NCBI GenBank assembly: GCA_028274465.1
Contig: CM051458.1
Location: forward strand, 59,323,253-59,387,252
DNA: 64,000 nucleotides
Direction of reading: 5' to 3'
DNA from: Plantago ovata
Taxonomy: Eukaryota > Streptophyta > Magnoliopsida > Lamiales > Plantaginaceae
The notes below the pieces were generated by a model. The model searched no databases. It saw only the letters and a program-made list of their open reading frames with translations, and was not told the DNA's origin. Positions 46,723 to 55,509 of the stretch are shown here, one piece after another. How positions within the stretch are numbered: position 1 is the stretch's first letter; each line of letters opens with the position of its first letter. The translations under genes were made by a program, and so were the position numbers.

Positions 46723-46797
46723 GTAAATCATGTTTTAGATATAAACTCTAAAACAATTCTCCAAACCATTCCTGATCTAAATAACGTTCTTTTTCAG
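46723..46797 (+). other. Intron-like in-frame segment 3 of ORF-X (D)
   Basis: 75 bp, CAGCAG|GTAAATC ... CTTTTTCAG|GCTC. The B copy of this part is deleted at the C1 junction. Confidence 0.45.
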
Positions 46798-47293
46798 GCT
46801 CAAAAGGAGACCACTGAAGTGGTACTCATCACTGAAGATCATCAAGTAAGTTCTGAAGAACTGTACTTGAACTTCAAAAGGACAACCTTGTCAAGAGTTG
46901 CTTAGTCCGTCAGCAACTGGCAAAGGTACAGGCGAATGGATTTCTCAGATCTTCACCTTCATCTTTCAAATGAGAAAAAGAGATCTTCTCTGTTGAAGCT
47001 CGAAACATTTGTCCACTCCATCCTTCCTGAAGAAATGTCATATTCTCAGCAAATGTGCTCCAATCTGATTGCTCAAATCAGAGAGAATATGAAGGCAAAA
47101 TTCAAGAGTGCCTCTCCAGCTGAACAAGCTGTGATGCTCAAAGGTCTATTTGTACCTGTGGTGGCTGATCCCCACAAAATCAATGAGGAAGAGGAAGTGA
47201 CAAGTGTTGCTTTATATAAGCACATTGAGCTAGTCATTCTGACAGACGATGATGAAGAAGAAGAAGATGAGAACATTCCCACTGATCCCAGTG

Positions 47294-47298
47294 ATGAT
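47294..47298. other. Target site duplication of element E (left)
   Basis: ATGAT here and at 55510-55514. Removing E and one copy restores an uninterrupted acidic reading frame of ORF-X. Confidence 0.92.
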
Positions 47299-47652
47299 TG
47301 ATGAATGTGTATTTTACACTTTCATTCGAGTCTTTTTCACCTAATTTAGCTATCCTCTATGATAATTTAGCTATATTTTAGTACATTTTATTAGAATAGT
47401 GTCACGTTTCCCTTTAGATTTTATTTTACAGGTTTTGGTTGAAATTCGGAGATTTCGGGGCAATTATATTGAAGTCTACAAGGAATTGGTGTTCCAGAAG
47501 CCTATTTGGAGTATCTGAAGGTTTCCGGATAGGATTTGGAGTCTAGGGGCCGAATCTGGAGGTTAGAAGGCTACTGGAAGTCATAAACCGAGTCCGAAAA
47601 GGTGAAGAAATCCAAAACCGCGTCGAAAACGCGGAAATTCCGCGTTTACACT

Positions 47653-47693
47653 GTGGGGCGAACCGCCGGAGGCCAGAGGCGAACCGCCGCGGG
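47653..47693 (+). repeat. GC-rich palindrome array in U3 of E
   Basis: Two GGCGAACCGCC units; the 3' LTR (near 54622-54642) has one. The difference of about 20 bp accounts for the whole length difference between the two LTRs. Confidence 0.85.
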
Positions 47694-47706
47694 CATAATT
47701 CGGGCC

Positions 47707-47714
47707 TATATATA
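47707..47714 (+). promoter_or_regulatory. TATA box of element E LTR
   Basis: TATATATA in GGGCCTATATATAGTGCTC, conserved in all family LTRs (e.g. 54653-54660). Confidence 0.75.
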
Positions 47715-48565
47715 GTGCTCAGTTTTCTCTCCGAAAATCATATCTTTCCAAGCCTACTTTCTCACCTCTCTCTATAGTTTTAGGTAGGAACTTCCCAGGG
47801 CCTGTCCTGGGAGTTACGTAGCTTAGGGGATACTTTTTCATAGCAGATTGGAGCGCGTAGGATCGCAATCATCCGGAGATTGACAACCTTCGGTAACTTT
47901 GTATCTTACAGTTTTTATCTACTTATTTTATTCTTCTTTCAATATGTTTTCTTCTATGATTGCTATTGATTGCATGCCTATTATGAGTAGCTAAACTTAT
48001 CGTTGGTGGTAGTATGTGAATTCTTAGCGAGGGAAGATAATCATGCTAATGGCTATATCGCGCATTATACTCCGTGTCATTGCTTTATTTCGTGGATCAG
48101 TTGCAACCAAAATTCTCGTATGTTGTATTGATTATTATGCACACTTGGACACTTGTCAACCAATCAGACCAATTATCTTCGTAGTGTTGAATAATTACGG
48201 AACACATTAGGACGTTAGTTGTTGATGAGTCAGACCCTTATTATCTTCGTAGTGCTTAATACTTGCAACAGGACACAAGATTGATTCAAAGATCTCTATG
48301 CAAGACCGAGGAATTTATGCATGATTATCGACCCATTATGTTAAGAAGGACCATACTATCACCAATCTCCATTATCTGCTTGAAAACCCCTATTGCTTTC
48401 TATTTGCTATTTTATATTCTTAATTAGATTTGATAAAGCTAGCATAGTCCTGAGAGAACGACACTCGAGTCATTCTACTACTACACTACGGTTTTCGCTG
48501 TAGTTGTGGATTGCCTTTGGCTAAATAACAAATTTATTTGATTGAATCTGACACGTTCATCAAAT

Positions 48566-48583
48566 TGGCGCCGTTGCCGGGGA
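48566..48583 (+). promoter_or_regulatory. Primer binding site, tRNA-Asp type (E)
   Basis: TGGCGCCGTTGCCGGGGA, three bases after the 5' LTR, complementary to the tRNA-Asp 3' end. Confidence 0.9.
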
Positions 48584-48725
48584 CTATACTCCTTTTTTCT
48601 ATTTAATTTCTTTATATTTACAGCTTTAGATTCCTAATACTTTTAGTTTTAGTTTTCCTTTTTAATCTCTCTTTGCTTTCCTAGTTTGTTTCTAATCACT
48701 TTTCCTAGTCTGTCACAGATAGTGT

Positions 48726-50813
48726 ATGCCGCATACACGTTCTGCAGGAACACCGCTTGCTAATTCAATTGCTGAGATCGATAGAGTCTACCACCAAAGA
48801 AGGCGACTACTTGAAAGGCGCGCACTAGAGGAAATAGAGGAAACAGATTTCTCTGAATCTCTAATTAGTCTATTCAAGGAAATCGACGGAATGGCAGAAG
48901 CTAGACCACTGAAGGCATGGGTACAACCCACCAAGGATCGTATGAGGGGACCGGCGATTGTTCTTTCGCCTGCAACCCGAGATCTGGAAATCAAGAACCA
49001 CGCATTCCAACAACTTCCGAGGTTCTATGGCTTATCAAGGGAAGATGTGATGTGGTACTTGAACGATATCGATGACTTCGTCAACCAACTCCCACGACCC
49101 GGAGCAGACATAACAACGGATGAGTTGAGGATGAAGGTTTTTGCTATGGGACTTGGCGACAGAGCCAAGTCATGGGTGAGTTCTCTACCAGCCGGTTCGC
49201 TGGACACTTGGGAAAAGGTTTTTTCAGCTTTCATGGAGAAATACTTCCCACACACTCTGACTACCGCGCTAAAGGCGCAAATCACTGGATTCAAGCAGGA
49301 CTATGATGAGACCATCTACACCGCATTCGAGAGGTTCCAAGATCTCACGAACAAGTGCCCTCACCATGGTTTTGAACTTTCCGACTTAGTCCAACACTTC
49401 TACAATGGACTAACCTTCGAGAACCAACAAGTGGTGGATTTCCAATGCCGAGGCAATATTTGGGAGGAAACCGCAGAAGCCGTCTGGGCAGTTTTCGAAA
49501 GGCTTGCTAAGGGTTCGAAGTTTAAGGACCCAAGAGCAATGGCTAGGAGACGTGGACCTGAAGCTCCACCGACTCAAGAAGCCCCTATGTACAGGGGGAA
49601 TTGGGATCAATTCGAGTGCTTTACCAACGAATTGAAGCAAGTCCTCAAGAGCGCCACCGGAACAACTGTTTCGAACGAAGTATGCCGCATATACAAGAAC
49701 TATGGGCATGGGGCTCATATGTGTAGATCGGAGCTGGCATACGATGATGGCAACTGGGCTCGAGGAGGCGAAGAAGAAGCCTTTGCTACGGAGTTTGGCA
49801 CTCAAGAAGTTAGCTACGGACAAGACGGTAGGAATCCTCGAGGTGGATTTTGGAGAAGAGGATACCGTAACAATCAAGGATATGCACCGGCTAACCAAAC
49901 TTATGGACCTAACCAAGACCGTAGTAGGCTTAAGTATGGTAATGATCACTGCGAAAACCCCGCTCCGAAAGAGCCACCTAAGTCGAAGTCCGCTCTACTG
50001 ATGGAGAACTTGCAAAAGATGGTTGACCACACACAAAGTTTTCTCAAACGTTATGAGGAAGATTCTGAGAAGACTAGGGCAAGGCTTGATAAGTTGGAAG
50101 AGAGCACTAGGCTTGCCCATCAAAAGATGCAAGAGTTGATCGACCGAAGAGCAAGTAAGGAACAAGGCAACACTGAGAAGGTCGTTAGGTGCGAGTGTTG
50201 CATGAAGGAAGAACTTCTACAGGCTGAGGAAGAAGAGGAGGACCTTGGTTCTGACGCAAGTGATGAGGAGCAAGAGGATCCCGAACCACTCCCTAAAAGT
50301 TTCGATGTTAAGGTAGGGATTGGTGAGCTTGAAGATGTTCGTGCCACACTAGACACAGGATCCTACTCAAACATAATTCCTTTGAATGTGTTTGAAAAGA
50401 GTAACCTTGGAAAACTATCTGAGGAAAGGGCTATTGTGCGACTGGCGGATGGATCATTTGTGAGACCCGAAGGAGTTGTGAAAAATGTGTTGATCAAGAT
50501 TGGTGAAGCATCTATATACACCAATTTCGTAGTTATGCCGGCGTCTGCACCTGGAACGGGGGATGTCATACTCTTAGGGCAAACATTCTTGACCAAGCTA
50601 CGCTCGGTGATGGATATCTACCAAAGAACTTGCACCATCGAAGTAAATGGCAAGCAACACGTATTGCAAGCCATACCTGATCCACCTGAACCGCCTGATA
50701 TTACTACTCACTATTGTGGTCTTGCAGCCTATATTCTTTCTTATTCACAGGTTCGTGGCATGGAAAGGAGATCAATGAAGGGGAAGCCTAGTACCCGCAA
50801 AAAGAAGAGATAG
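48726..50813 (+). CDS. gag-protease polyprotein, intact frame (element E)
   Basis: 695 codons from the ATG at 48726 to TAG at 50811-50813. Gag/capsid at about residues 75-210 (AFQQLPRFYGL, GLGDRAKSWVSSLP, FSAFMEKYFPHTLT). The knuckle at about 318-331 reads CRIYKNYGHGAHMC: the second Cys of the CCHC seen in C1 and C2 is Tyr, so zinc binding is probably lost. A Gly/Arg/Asn-rich stretch at about 365-415 and a charged helix at about 420-470 follow. A segment of about 23 residues present in A, C1 and C2 is missing around 480. A CECC cluster, then the retropepsin with LDTGSYSNI (active Asp about 543) and LLGQTFLTK (about 617). The basic tail ends RKKKR. Expected role: particle assembly and maturation in the cytoplasm. 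No RT follows. Start chosen because all four copies share it, 143 bp after the primer site. Confidence 0.93.
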   Translation: MPHTRSAGTPLANSIAEIDRVYHQRRRLLERRALEEIEETDFSESLISLFKEIDGMAEARPLKAWVQPTKDRMRGPAIVLSPATRDLEIKNHAFQQLPRFYGLSREDVMWYLNDIDDFVNQLPRPGADITTDELRMKVFAMGLGDRAKSWVSSLPAGSLDTWEKVFSAFMEKYFPHTLTTALKAQITGFKQDYDETIYTAFERFQDLTNKCPHHGFELSDLVQHFYNGLTFENQQVVDFQCRGNIWEETAEAVWAVFERLAKGSKFKDPRAMARRRGPEAPPTQEAPMYRGNWDQFECFTNELKQVLKSATGTTVSNEVCRIYKNYGHGAHMCRSELAYDDGNWARGGEEEAFATEFGTQEVSYGQDGRNPRGGFWRRGYRNNQGYAPANQTYGPNQDRSRLKYGNDHCENPAPKEPPKSKSALLMENLQKMVDHTQSFLKRYEEDSEKTRARLDKLEESTRLAHQKMQELIDRRASKEQGNTEKVVRCECCMKEELLQAEEEEEDLGSDASDEEQEDPEPLPKSFDVKVGIGELEDVRATLDTGSYSNIIPLNVFEKSNLGKLSEERAIVRLADGSFVRPEGVVKNVLIKIGEASIYTNFVVMPASAPGTGDVILLGQTFLTKLRSVMDIYQRTCTIEVNGKQHVLQAIPDPPEPPDITTHYCGLAAYILSYSQVRGMERRSMKGKPSTRKKKR

Positions 50814-50856
50814 GCGCAGACAGGAGTCGAGTCAAAGACTTAAAACAATGACGCTA

Positions 50857-50874
50857 TCCGGGAGGCAACCCGGA
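50857..50874 (+). other. Conserved hairpin after gag-protease (E)
   Basis: TCCGGG AGGCAA CCCGGA followed by ATTTTTT, 44 bp after the stop codon. Kept in all four copies although the flanks vary. Confidence 0.75.
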
Positions 50875-51053
50875 ATTTTTTATCGCTTTCTTTACTGCTT
50901 TTCTGCATGCATTCATTCATGAATTATTTTCTTCTCATATGCGAAATTGTTCATGTGTGTGTCGTATATTCTTTTGTTCGAGTGAGATTTTTCGAGTGGT
51001 TTTTTGAAAAATTAGTTTCGGGATTAAAACCGCATTTTCTGACATCGGGACCC

Positions 51054-51133
51054 GTCTCCCCGCATTGGGGAGCACGGGGCGAACCGCCCCACTTGGGGGG
51101 CGAACCGCCCCGTGGTGGGGCGAACCGCCCCAC
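51054..51133 (+). repeat. GC-rich palindrome array, internal copy (E)
   Basis: Three units of GGGGCGAACCGCCCC type. Followed by a pyrimidine-rich leader-like stretch (51175-51260) and then the intron donor, so it occupies a promoter-like position. Confidence 0.85.
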
Positions 51134-51366
51134 AGTCCCAGATCTTAAAAAACGCGGATTTCAACCCCAAATCATTATTTTCTTCATTCTTCTTCATCCA
51201 TACTCCCAAAAAAACCCGAAAAGTGCGATTTTGCTTCTAAATCGTCATAACTTCTTCGTTTCTTGACCAAATTGAGTGTTCTTTAGCTTAATTTGAAGCC
51301 TATTACATGATCTATCATCCTATCCGAACAGATTTCATCCTAATTCGTTAGATTTGCAGATCTGAG

Positions 51367-51909
51367 GTATCATCTTTAAGAACCCTAATTTACGAATTTG
51401 GGGGTTTTCTAATTTGAGCTTCAATTATGCTTGTTTGATGCATGGGTATGTTGTTTATGTGATTAGACATGTTATTTACTATCAATTGCATGTTCAATTT
51501 TGCTTGAGTTATTGATTTGGGTATTTTGCTATTAGATGATATATCTCGTTATGCATTATGTCTTTATCTTTGATTTCTACTATATGGATATGATTATTGG
51601 TGTAATGTTGGTGGATTTGACGATAGAATGCTTATTAGTTGAGAATGAGGATTTATGCTGGTAGAATTTTTGCGCTGCTATGGTTTAAATTGAGCCTTGT
51701 TATCAAAGATATTGGTTGTCTAGTAAGAGCATGATGTGATGTATTGCATGTAGTAGTTACGTTGATATGTTGCATGATGAAGTAGCTAGGCTAGACATTG
51801 CGGTTTGGGGAGTTCAATTGTTGAATTTATCACTTGTGTGTCTCGCTTTTACACTAGCATATATTTGAGTCTGTTTTGAGTCGTACGAGGTGCTAATCGC
51901 TGTTTGTAG
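51367..51909 (+). other. Candidate intron in the 3' cassette of E
   Basis: Donor CAGATCTGAG|GTATC, acceptor TTTGTAG|GTACC, 543 bp, T-rich throughout. Borders conserved in A and C2. Confidence 0.6.
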
Positions 51910-52297
51910 GTACCATACTAAGGGAAGGGAGTATTCCCGTATGATTACTGTGAAGAACCATGTCAAGGAAGGTGATCTCGCTAGATGTGCGTTCGAGCCA
52001 AGGGGTTTGGCAACAACGTCGTGGATTATCCGAGAGGAGGAGTTAGAATACACCTGGAGTAAGGACTCCTATGCCTATTCATGCACCACCGAAGGGTCAA
52101 AAACCACTATTATGTCAGCACTCCATCACGAGGACTACAGAGTTCAAGTGAATAGGAAGGCACCGGGACAGTCTTGCCGCGACGGATTCGATCTTGAGTC
52201 CGAAGTTGCTCGAAGGTTCCGAAGCGCTAGCTTGGTTCCAAAACGTAATGACATGGGTACCCAGCACCTTGTTGGGGTGCCCCTTGCCTTCCTATAA
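51910..52297 (+). CDS. Conserved reading frame of the 3' cassette (element E copy)
   Basis: About 128 codons open from the candidate acceptor to 52297. Unrecognised. Landmarks: NHVKEGDLARCAFEPRG, EEELEYTWSKDSYAYSC, VNRKAPGQSCRDGFDLESE and ARRFRSASLVPKRNDMG. It is soluble and mildly charged, with no membrane segment. Its place between the truncated pol position and the 3' LTR is where Athila elements carry their env-like gene, but I see no env feature. The frame is kept in three copies despite substitutions and an in-frame indel in A. It may be a captured host exon or a remnant; translation is unproven. Confidence 0.45.
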
Positions 52298-53330
52298 AAG
52301 GAGCATAACATTGATATTGGGAGCATCAACTGTAGAGAATGTGGACAAAATTGGAGAAAAAGGTAGAAGACTTCTGAGTATCCGAACAGCTAACTGAAAC
52401 CTTCTCGTGGAGTAAACCGATGGAGGGGGAGGTCCTGATACCACTGCCCTTTCCCCTTCAACAGTTCACATCCTATTGGAGGGCTACAGGATGGAGAATT
52501 CCATAACAGCGGCGGTTAATCTTGAGAATTCAACCTGCCACTACAGCTCTACTAGTGAGGATGTGCGTGACAGTAGTGACAATGAAGACAAGAGGGACGA
52601 TGATGATACCGATGGTTGAATTTGTCCTATCTGAACTTTTGATGGAACTACTGCCACAACCACAAGTCCCGATGATCATATATGAAGCTCCCAGAAGAGG
52701 CCCAATAACTCAAGAGCAGCATACTCAGCCGACCGAGGCCAAACCATGGGGTAACATCTAGTATCATATCTTATTTCCTCATTTTCTTACTGCTAGGGAC
52801 TAGCGTTAATTTCATGAGGGGGATGGGATTTAAGTGATCTGATGTTGTTAGTTTGGAGCTTGGAATTGGTAGGATGAGTATAGTACCTCGCATGTTTTAT
52901 CTTGTTCTTTGTTTGCATTTGCACGTTTACTGCTTTCTTAGATTTTTTAGGATGCATTCATCCTAGGATAGTCTTGCATCTTTTATATGGAGTTTATTGC
53001 CGAATTTTTGAAATTTTTTATTGGGTAGATCAACTAGCTATGCCATTAATCGTATGCTTCATCTCTATGAATTTGTTTGAGGTTCTTCTCGCTTGGCTTG
53101 TCACATTTATGTATTGCACTTAGTTGAGCTAGGTAGTCTCGACATCACTTAGTGGTGTTTTCTCTACTGCGGTTCACGAAGGCCTTTATAATAGGATGAT
53201 GCATGTTAGGGTCTTATGGTTGTTTTCCCGAGTAATTATGTACCTAAGAGGCAACAAGTCTTCACCATGCTTTGAGATTGCTAAATGCCTAGGAAGGAGG
53301 TAGTGTGAGGTTGTGTGATCCTTTGTTTAT
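52298..53330 (+). other. Remaining 3' cassette of E, mostly noncoding
   Basis: Contains the small acidic frame around 52470-52620 (MENSITAA, SSTSEDVRDSSDNED, ending at TGA about 52619), seen also in A and C2. After about 52760 no coding sign is seen; the sequence is conserved with A and C2 and AT-rich. Confidence 0.6.
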
Positions 53331-53352
53331 AACCTATTCTTCCGAATAGGTT
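53331..53352 (+). repeat. 22-bp palindrome plus PPT-like run, copy 1 (E)
   Basis: AACCTATTC/GAATAGGTT arms, followed by TGGGGAGGGGG. Confidence 0.85.
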
Positions 53353-53444
53353 TGGGGAGGGGGTTACACCATCGTTAGACTTGTTTCTGTTTTTCATTCT
53401 CGTATCGTGAGTTTATTTTCCTTTTTCCGTAAATTTTGTACTCC

Positions 53445-53466
53445 AACCTATTCTTTCGAATAGGTT
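53445..53466 (+). repeat. 22-bp palindrome plus PPT-like run, copy 2 (E)
   Basis: Same arms, followed by TGGGGAAG, 114 bp from copy 1. The true PPT at 54253-54265 reads CGGTTTGGGGAGTT, sharing GGTTTGGGGA. Confidence 0.85.
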
Positions 53467-53519
53467 TGGGGAAGTCGTGTGAGTCTTTTTGTTTCTCTCT
53501 TTGTTATGCTACTGCTGGC

Positions 53520-53666
53520 TAGAAAAAATCAAAAAAAAAAAAAGAAAGAAAAATTCCAGGAAAAAAAAGAGAAAAAGAAAATGAAAAAAGAATTTGGAAA
53601 GAAGAAAAAAAAAGAAAAAAAAAGAGAAGACCCCAAAAAAGCAAAGAAGGGTCCAAAAAAGAAAAG
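53520..53666 (+). repeat. Low-complexity purine tract (E)
   Basis: About 150 bp of nearly pure A and G in the sense strand. Open frames across it are lysine-rich artefacts. Confidence 0.85.
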
Positions 53667-54252
53667 TCAAATAGCAGTTTAGCAAAGTGTTGAGTCTTTT
53701 CCATTTTTCGTGTTGTTCGTAATCGTGTTTTTCTATTTTTTATCTTTTTTGTCATCTGTTCTAGACCACCCTCGTCCTGCCATTCAGGAAGTGGTGAATA
53801 GCCTAAGATTTTTACTTGAGAGATGGGTAGAATAGGGGGGAGTTATCTTTTATAGGGAACCCTCCTTCGTTTGATGAGAGCCAGTACTGGTTCGACCTCT
53901 TTTGAGGGAAAGTCTTAACATGGTGGAACAGCAGTAAGTCCTCAGTTTCATAGGCACGTGGCAACCATTTGTATCATAGCATGCATCATTACGTCGTCAC
54001 TGACTAGGTCCAGGTAGAGAATGTTACGAGAGACTATCTTGTCTTGACATAAGTGCTTATGTGGATGTGTATAAGTCAATCGAGGTATTCTTCAACCTAT
54101 ATTCATGCTTTGATTTATATGGTTTTTGTTCATATGTTATTTGGTAGATTCAGTAGATTAGTTCATTTTATTTGGCATGAAACTCCATTTTGAGTCTTGC
54201 ATGTTTTTTGTATTAGAGTCTAGCTTAGTTGCTTGAGGACAAGCAAAGGTTC

Positions 54253-54265
54253 GGTTTGGGGAGTT
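54253..54265 (+). promoter_or_regulatory. Polypurine tract of element E
   Basis: GGTTTGGGGAGTT directly before the 3' LTR. Confidence 0.82.
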
Positions 54266-55509
54266 TGATGAATGTGTACTTTACACTTTCATTCGAGTCT
54301 TTTTCACCTAATTTAGCTATCCTCTATGATAATTTAGCTATATTTTAGTACATTTTATTAGAATAGTGTCACGTTTCCCTTTAGATTTTATTTTACAGGT
54401 TTTGGTTGAAATTCGGAGATTTCGGGGCAATTATATTGAAGTCTACAAGGAATTGGTGTTCCAGAAGCCTATTTGGAGTATCTGAAGGTTTCCGGATAGG
54501 ATTTGGAGTCTAGGGACCGAATCTGGAGGTTAGAAGGCTACTAGAAGTCATAAACCGAATCCGAAAAGGTGAAGAAATCCAAAACCGCGTCGAAAACACG
54601 GAAATTCCGCGTTTACACTATGGGGCGAACCGCCGCGGGCATAATTCGGGCCTATATATAGTGCTCAGTTTTCTCTCCGAAAATTATATCTTTCCAAGCC
54701 TACTTTCTCACCTCTCTCTATAGTTTTAGGTAGGAACTTCCCAGGGCCTGTCCTGGGAGTTCCGTAGCTTAGGGGATACTTTTTCATAGCAGATTGGAGC
54801 GCGTAGGATCGCAATCATCCGGAGATTGACATCCTTCGGTAACTTTGTATCTTACAGTTTTTATCTACTTATTTTATTCTTCTTTCAATATGTTTTCTTC
54901 TATGATTGCTATTGATTGCATGCCTATTATGAGTAGCTAAACTTATCGTTGGTGGTAGTATGTGAATTCTTTAGCGAGGGAAGATAATCATGCTAATGGC
55001 TATATCGCGCATTATACTCCGTGTCATTGCTTTATTTCGTTGATCAGTTGCAACCAAAATTCTCGTATGTTGTATTGATTATTATGCACACTTGGACACT
55101 TGTCAACCAATCAGACCAATTATCTTCGTAGTGTTGAATAATTACGGAACACATTAGGACGTTAGTTGTTGATGAGTCAGACCCTTATTATCTTCGTAGT
55201 GCTTAATACTTGCAACAGGACACAAGATTGATTCAAAGATCTCTATGCAAGACCGAGGAATTTATGCATGATTATCGACCCATTATGTTAAGAAGGACCA
55301 TACTATCACCAATCTCCATTATCTGCTTGAAAACCCCTATTGCTTTCTATTTGTTGTTTTATATTCTTAATTAGATTTGATAAAGCTAGTATAGTCCTGA
55401 GAGAACGACACTCGAGTCATTCTACTACTACACTACGGTTTTCGTTGTAGTTGTGGATTGCCTTTGGCTAAATAACAAATTTATTTGATTGAATCAGACA
55501 CGTTCATCA
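54266..55509 (+). repeat. Element E 3' LTR
   Basis: 1,244 bp. It matches 47299-48562 closely except for the loss of one GC-rich unit. TATATATA at 54653-54660. Confidence 0.93.

Larger units (their letters stand above)
44365..47298 (+). pseudogene. ORF-X of element D, 5' part
   Basis: Begins MAPKRQSSKSSKSSK at 44365; a missing base near 44490 moves the frame to 44505. The globular region is about 44505-45310 (MLMQWGGFAKEKYIRYFYEQ, EFYNNAEIQSL, EIFQIPTTGTEDDVTATDEE, LGLVALLQIKVLDSQVGG, ILEHFRIQLRNPLP); it loosely resembles plant retroelement 'envelope-like' or 'putative plant transposon' domains, but I cannot confirm this. Next come a low-complexity region and basic clusters (KKKRKADDDTQ, PKRKRTSNKRKK, about 45555-45660). 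A 1-base shift lies near 45915 and stops near 46078 and 46903-46905. Three intron-like in-frame segments lie between 46429 and 46797. The last part has MDFSDLHLHLSNEKKRS, VPVVADPHKINEEEE and an acidic run, cut by E at 47298. Confidence 0.8.
47299..48562 (+). repeat. Element E 5' LTR
   Basis: 1,264 bp, TGATGA/TCATCA ends. TATATATA at 47707-47714, with two GC-rich units at 47653-47693 just upstream and a palindrome-like CGCGGAAATTCCGCG near 47630-47644. Confidence 0.93.
47299..55509 (+). mobile_element. Element E: gag-protease-only element with intact frame
   Basis: 8.2-kb plus-strand insertion in ORF-X of D, bounded by ATGAT. LTR, tRNA-Asp primer site, one unbroken gag-protease frame of 695 codons, 3.4-kb 3' cassette, PPT, LTR. 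No polymerase or integrase. The LTRs are nearly identical apart from a loss of about 20 bp in the 3' copy, so it is the youngest of the family here. It could move only with polymerase supplied in trans. Confidence 0.94.

Noticed and set aside
46846-46931. A fourth intron in ORF-X starting at the strong donor GTAAGT (46846) that would remove the stop at 46903
   Set aside because: The nearest acceptors give lengths of 68, 86 or 103 bp, all of which put the downstream frame out of register; a simple nonsense change is more likely.
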